43,820 nt of DNA from positions 1 to 43,820 of the forward strand of contig CAKOXL010000009.1 of NCBI GenBank assembly GCA_934130105.1, written 5' to 3'. The position numbers and the translations under genes were made by a program. This document shows, in pieces, positions 42,066 to 43,820 of the stretch. Origin of the DNA: an uncultured Bacilli bacterium. GTDB taxonomy: Bacteria > Bacillota_I > Bacilli_A > RF39 > UBA660. The notes beneath the pieces are model-generated. The model did not search any database. It was not told where the DNA came from and saw only the letters and a list, made by a program, of their open reading frames with translations. How positions within the stretch are numbered: position 1 is the first letter of the stretch; each line of letters starts with the position of its first letter.

Positions 42066-42377
42066 ATGATAAAAGTTAATTTTGAAAGTAAAGATAAAAA
42101 ACATGTTGATTTAGTTAAGATTAACGGGCATGCTATGTACGATGATTTTGGTAAAGATATTGTATGTAGTAGTGTAAGTAGTATTATAACAACTACGGTA
42201 AATGGGATTTATGAAATAGATAAAGACTATTTAGACGTTAAACTTATTAAAGATGGCATGATTATTACTATTTTAAAAACAGATAAAATATGTGATAAAT
42301 TAGTTAAAAACATGTTAATGCTCTTATCGGAACTTTCAGATAATTATCCAGAAAACATTAAAGTAATTAATAAGTAA
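42066..42377 (+). CDS. prp: Ribosomal-processing cysteine protease Prp
   Basis: Prp cuts the N-terminal extension from bL27, which is essential in Firmicutes such as Staphylococcus aureus. The 103-residue protein keeps the catalytic His22 (INGHA) and Cys34 (DIVCSSVS), and the helical C-terminus (KLVKNMLMLLSELSDNYPENIKV). The ribosome site is weak (AGGTTTAGGAT), which may keep it low compared with the ribosomal proteins around it. Confidence 0.95.
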   Translation: MIKVNFESKDKKHVDLVKINGHAMYDDFGKDIVCSSVSSIITTTVNGIYEIDKDYLDVKLIKDGMIITILKTDKICDKLVKNMLMLLSELSDNYPENIKVINK

Positions 42378-42390
42378 GGAGGAAAAGTTA

Positions 42391-42684
42391 ATGATGAACA
42401 GATTAGTTTTAAATATACAATATTTTGCTCACCACAAAGGACAAGGATCTACATCAAATGGTCGTGATTCTGCTGGTCGTAGATTAGGTGCAAAAGCTAG
42501 TGATGGTGAATTTGTTACAGCTGGAAGCATTCTTTATCGTCAAAGAGGTACTAAAGTAATGCCTGGTAAAAACGTAAGACGCGGTAATGATGATACATTA
42601 TTTACTACTATCGATGGTATCGTAAAATACGAAAGAGTAGGTAAAGATAAAAAACAAGCTAGCGTTTATGCTGTTGAAGAATAG
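42391..42684 (+). CDS. rpmA: Ribosomal protein bL27 with Prp-cleaved extension
   Basis: bL27 reaches into the peptidyl-transferase centre with its N-terminus. The 97-residue precursor begins MMNRLVLNIQYFA, followed by HHKGQGSTSNGRD. LNIQYFA matches the Prp recognition sequence (LxLQxFA-like), so cleavage is expected after Ala13, exposing His14. The body (SAGRRLGAKASDGEFV... ) is standard. GGAGG precedes two adjacent ATG codons, of which either could be used. Confidence 0.97.
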   Translation: MMNRLVLNIQYFAHHKGQGSTSNGRDSAGRRLGAKASDGEFVTAGSILYRQRGTKVMPGKNVRRGNDDTLFTTIDGIVKYERVGKDKKQASVYAVEE

Positions 42685-42703
42685 TTTAACTATTCTTTTT
42701 TTA
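42677..42703 (+). terminator. rpmA terminator
   Basis: AAGAATAG and CTATTCTT pair around TTTAA and run into seven T. The stem overlaps the rpmA stop. Confidence 0.85.
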
Positions 42704-42727
42704 TTACACATAAAAAAGGAGAAAATT

Positions 42728-43186
42728 ATGGAATATACAGTTCTATCAAAAGAATTACAAGATAATAGTATAGCTAATACTGATTTAAAAAAGGAAAAAT
42801 CTTGTGGTACTGTTACTTTTAAAGAAATTAATAATAAAAGATATTATTTATTAGTTCACCATAATAAAGGACATTGGGGGTTTCCTAAGGGACATATAGA
42901 ATCTAACGAAAAAGAAGAAGAAACAGCCATTCGTGAAACTAAAGAAGAAACAAATATTGATGTTATTATCATCCCAGGATTTAGAGAAAAAATCACTTAT
43001 AGTCCTAAAGAAAATGTAATCAAAGATGTTGTTTTCTTTTTAGCTAATCCTAAAACTGATATTTTATCTAATCAGGAAGAAGAAGTAAGCGAAGTAAAAT
43101 GGATAGAAGAAGCTGAAGTTATAAATTTGATAACTTATCAAGGTGAAAAAGAAATATTTAATAAAGTACTTAGTTACTTTGCTTAA
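42728..43186 (+). CDS. Nudix hydrolase, Ap4A-hydrolase-like
   Basis: The 152-residue protein has the Nudix box GHIESNEKEEETAIRETKEET near 62-82, with the catalytic RExxEE residues. The preceding WGFPKG and SCGTVTFK segments resemble asymmetric diadenosine tetraphosphate hydrolases. The N-terminal 20 residues are an extension. The frame reaches 42668, but the earlier start lies inside the rpmA terminator; AAAAGGAG precedes the ATG at 42728. Confidence 0.88.
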   Translation: MEYTVLSKELQDNSIANTDLKKEKSCGTVTFKEINNKRYYLLVHHNKGHWGFPKGHIESNEKEEETAIRETKEETNIDVIIIPGFREKITYSPKENVIKDVVFFLANPKTDILSNQEEEVSEVKWIEEAEVINLITYQGEKEIFNKVLSYFA

Positions 43187-43222
43187 AGTATATGATAAAA
43201 TAGTCATAGAAAGGATTTATTT

Positions 43223-43820
43223 ATGGAAGAACAATTAGGAAAATTTATTTTAGAATTATATCGTAATGGTATTAAAATGGATCACGATAAGTTAAATAGT
43301 TTACTAGAAGAGGTAAATCAAATTTTAACTCATGGTAAAGATAAAACCAAAACGGAAATGGTAGAAGAATTACTTGGAAGCTATACTAGTGATATTGCTT
43401 CTATTTTAAGTGATAGAGATTTAATTCCTGGTTATAGTGTTGGGGTACATGTTGGAAATACAACTGTACAAGTTATGGATGGTTACATAGATTCTACGAG
43501 AGGTAAAAAAATAGATGAAAATACTATGTTTGATATCGCATCTTGCAGTAAGTTATTTACTCAAATTATTGCTTACAATTTAATTCATGATGGCATTTTA
43601 TCATTTGATAATAAAGTTATGGAACTTGATCCTAGATTTACACAGTTAGGTGATTTAACGATAGGTGATATTACTAGTTTCAATGTAGAATTTAGAACAC
43701 CTGGTAGGATAGAAGATGCTGAAAGTAAAGAAGATGCTTATAATATTTTATTTAACACACAAGTAGTAGAAAAGAATAAGTACAATTATAATGATATTGG
43801 TTTAATGATTTTAAAAGAAG
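43223..43820 (+). CDS. Serine beta-lactamase-like protein (PBP4*/AmpC-type), 3' end beyond the window
   Basis: An open frame starts with ATG at 43223 (AAAGGAT upstream) and runs off the right edge, 199 codons visible. FDIASCSKLFTQIIAYNL gives the SxxK motif (SCSK), LIHDGILSFDNKV follows, and KYNYNDIGLMIL resembles the second motif, YxN, here changed to Y-N-D. About 100 residues before SxxK have GYSVGVHVGN as in class C beta-lactamases and esterases. The family includes wall carboxypeptidases and esterases, not only drug-resistance enzymes. No signal peptide is visible, so the protein is probably cytoplasmic. Confidence 0.85.
   Translation, partial: MEEQLGKFILELYRNGIKMDHDKLNSLLEEVNQILTHGKDKTKTEMVEELLGSYTSDIASILSDRDLIPGYSVGVHVGNTTVQVMDGYIDSTRGKKIDENTMFDIASCSKLFTQIIAYNLIHDGILSFDNKVMELDPRFTQLGDLTIGDITSFNVEFRTPGRIEDAESKEDAYNILFNTQVVEKNKYNYNDIGLMILKE

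Noticed and set aside
1..43820. Search by eye for CRISPR arrays, prophage modules and rRNA genes.
   Set aside because: No regularly spaced repeats, phage structural genes or rRNA sequence were seen.

Overview
The window is very AT-rich DNA from a walled, low-GC Firmicute. It most resembles the uncultured gut Bacilli related to RF39 and the Erysipelotrichia, although the lineage is inferred from gene content only. Supporting points are strong GGAGG-type ribosome sites, TTGACA/TATAAT promoters, Firmicutes gene orders (tmcAL-yceD-rpmF, rplU-prp-rpmA, polA near mutM, an RNA before tcdA), a Staphylococcus/Bacillus-type MurC, and an L27 with a Prp-cleaved N-terminus. MurC, LytR-CpsA-Psr proteins and a capsule locus show a cell wall. 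TGA is used as a stop, so the code is standard.

Layout. Positions 1-1690 hold an IS110-family element of about 1.57 kb lying between two convergent genes. Its 5' non-coding end folds into a candidate bridge RNA, and both halves of the target loop match the DNA that flanks the element. Next come a diaminopentanoate-dehydrogenase-like gene and a small XRE repressor divergent from a large surface protein, with a palindrome inside the surface-protein promoter. From 5.0 to 18.0 kb is a housekeeping block: 6S-like RNA and tcdA, lexA divergent from polA, DUF1653, a queuosine-salvage glycosylase (Qng1 family), mutM, pyk, tmcAL, yceD-rpmF, murC, two small envelope genes and an elongator-type tRNA-Met.

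From 18.2 to 22.5 kb lie an SDR enzyme, a membrane thioredoxin-like protein overlapping a TIM44-like zinc-ribbon protein, a ZnuA-like lipoprotein without its metal ligands, yidD, and an Rpn-type nuclease behind a 15-bp perfect inverted repeat. From 22.6 to 39.1 kb is a surface-polysaccharide locus: priming sugar transferase, glycosyltransferases, Wzy-like polymerase, a broken glycosyltransferase, LicD, Wzx-like flippase, two LCP ligases, VanZ, then CpsC, CpsD and CpsB regulators. A 1,149-residue YobI-like membrane NTPase sits between the two LCP genes. The two transcription units of this locus start with similar promoter modules.

The right end returns to core functions: rnc, an RNase J paralogue with degraded metal-binding motifs, the L21 leader with rplU-prp-rpmA, a Nudix hydrolase and the start of a serine beta-lactamase-like protein that runs off the window.

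The most interesting system is the IS110 element, because element, RNA, guides and target can all be read together from this sequence.
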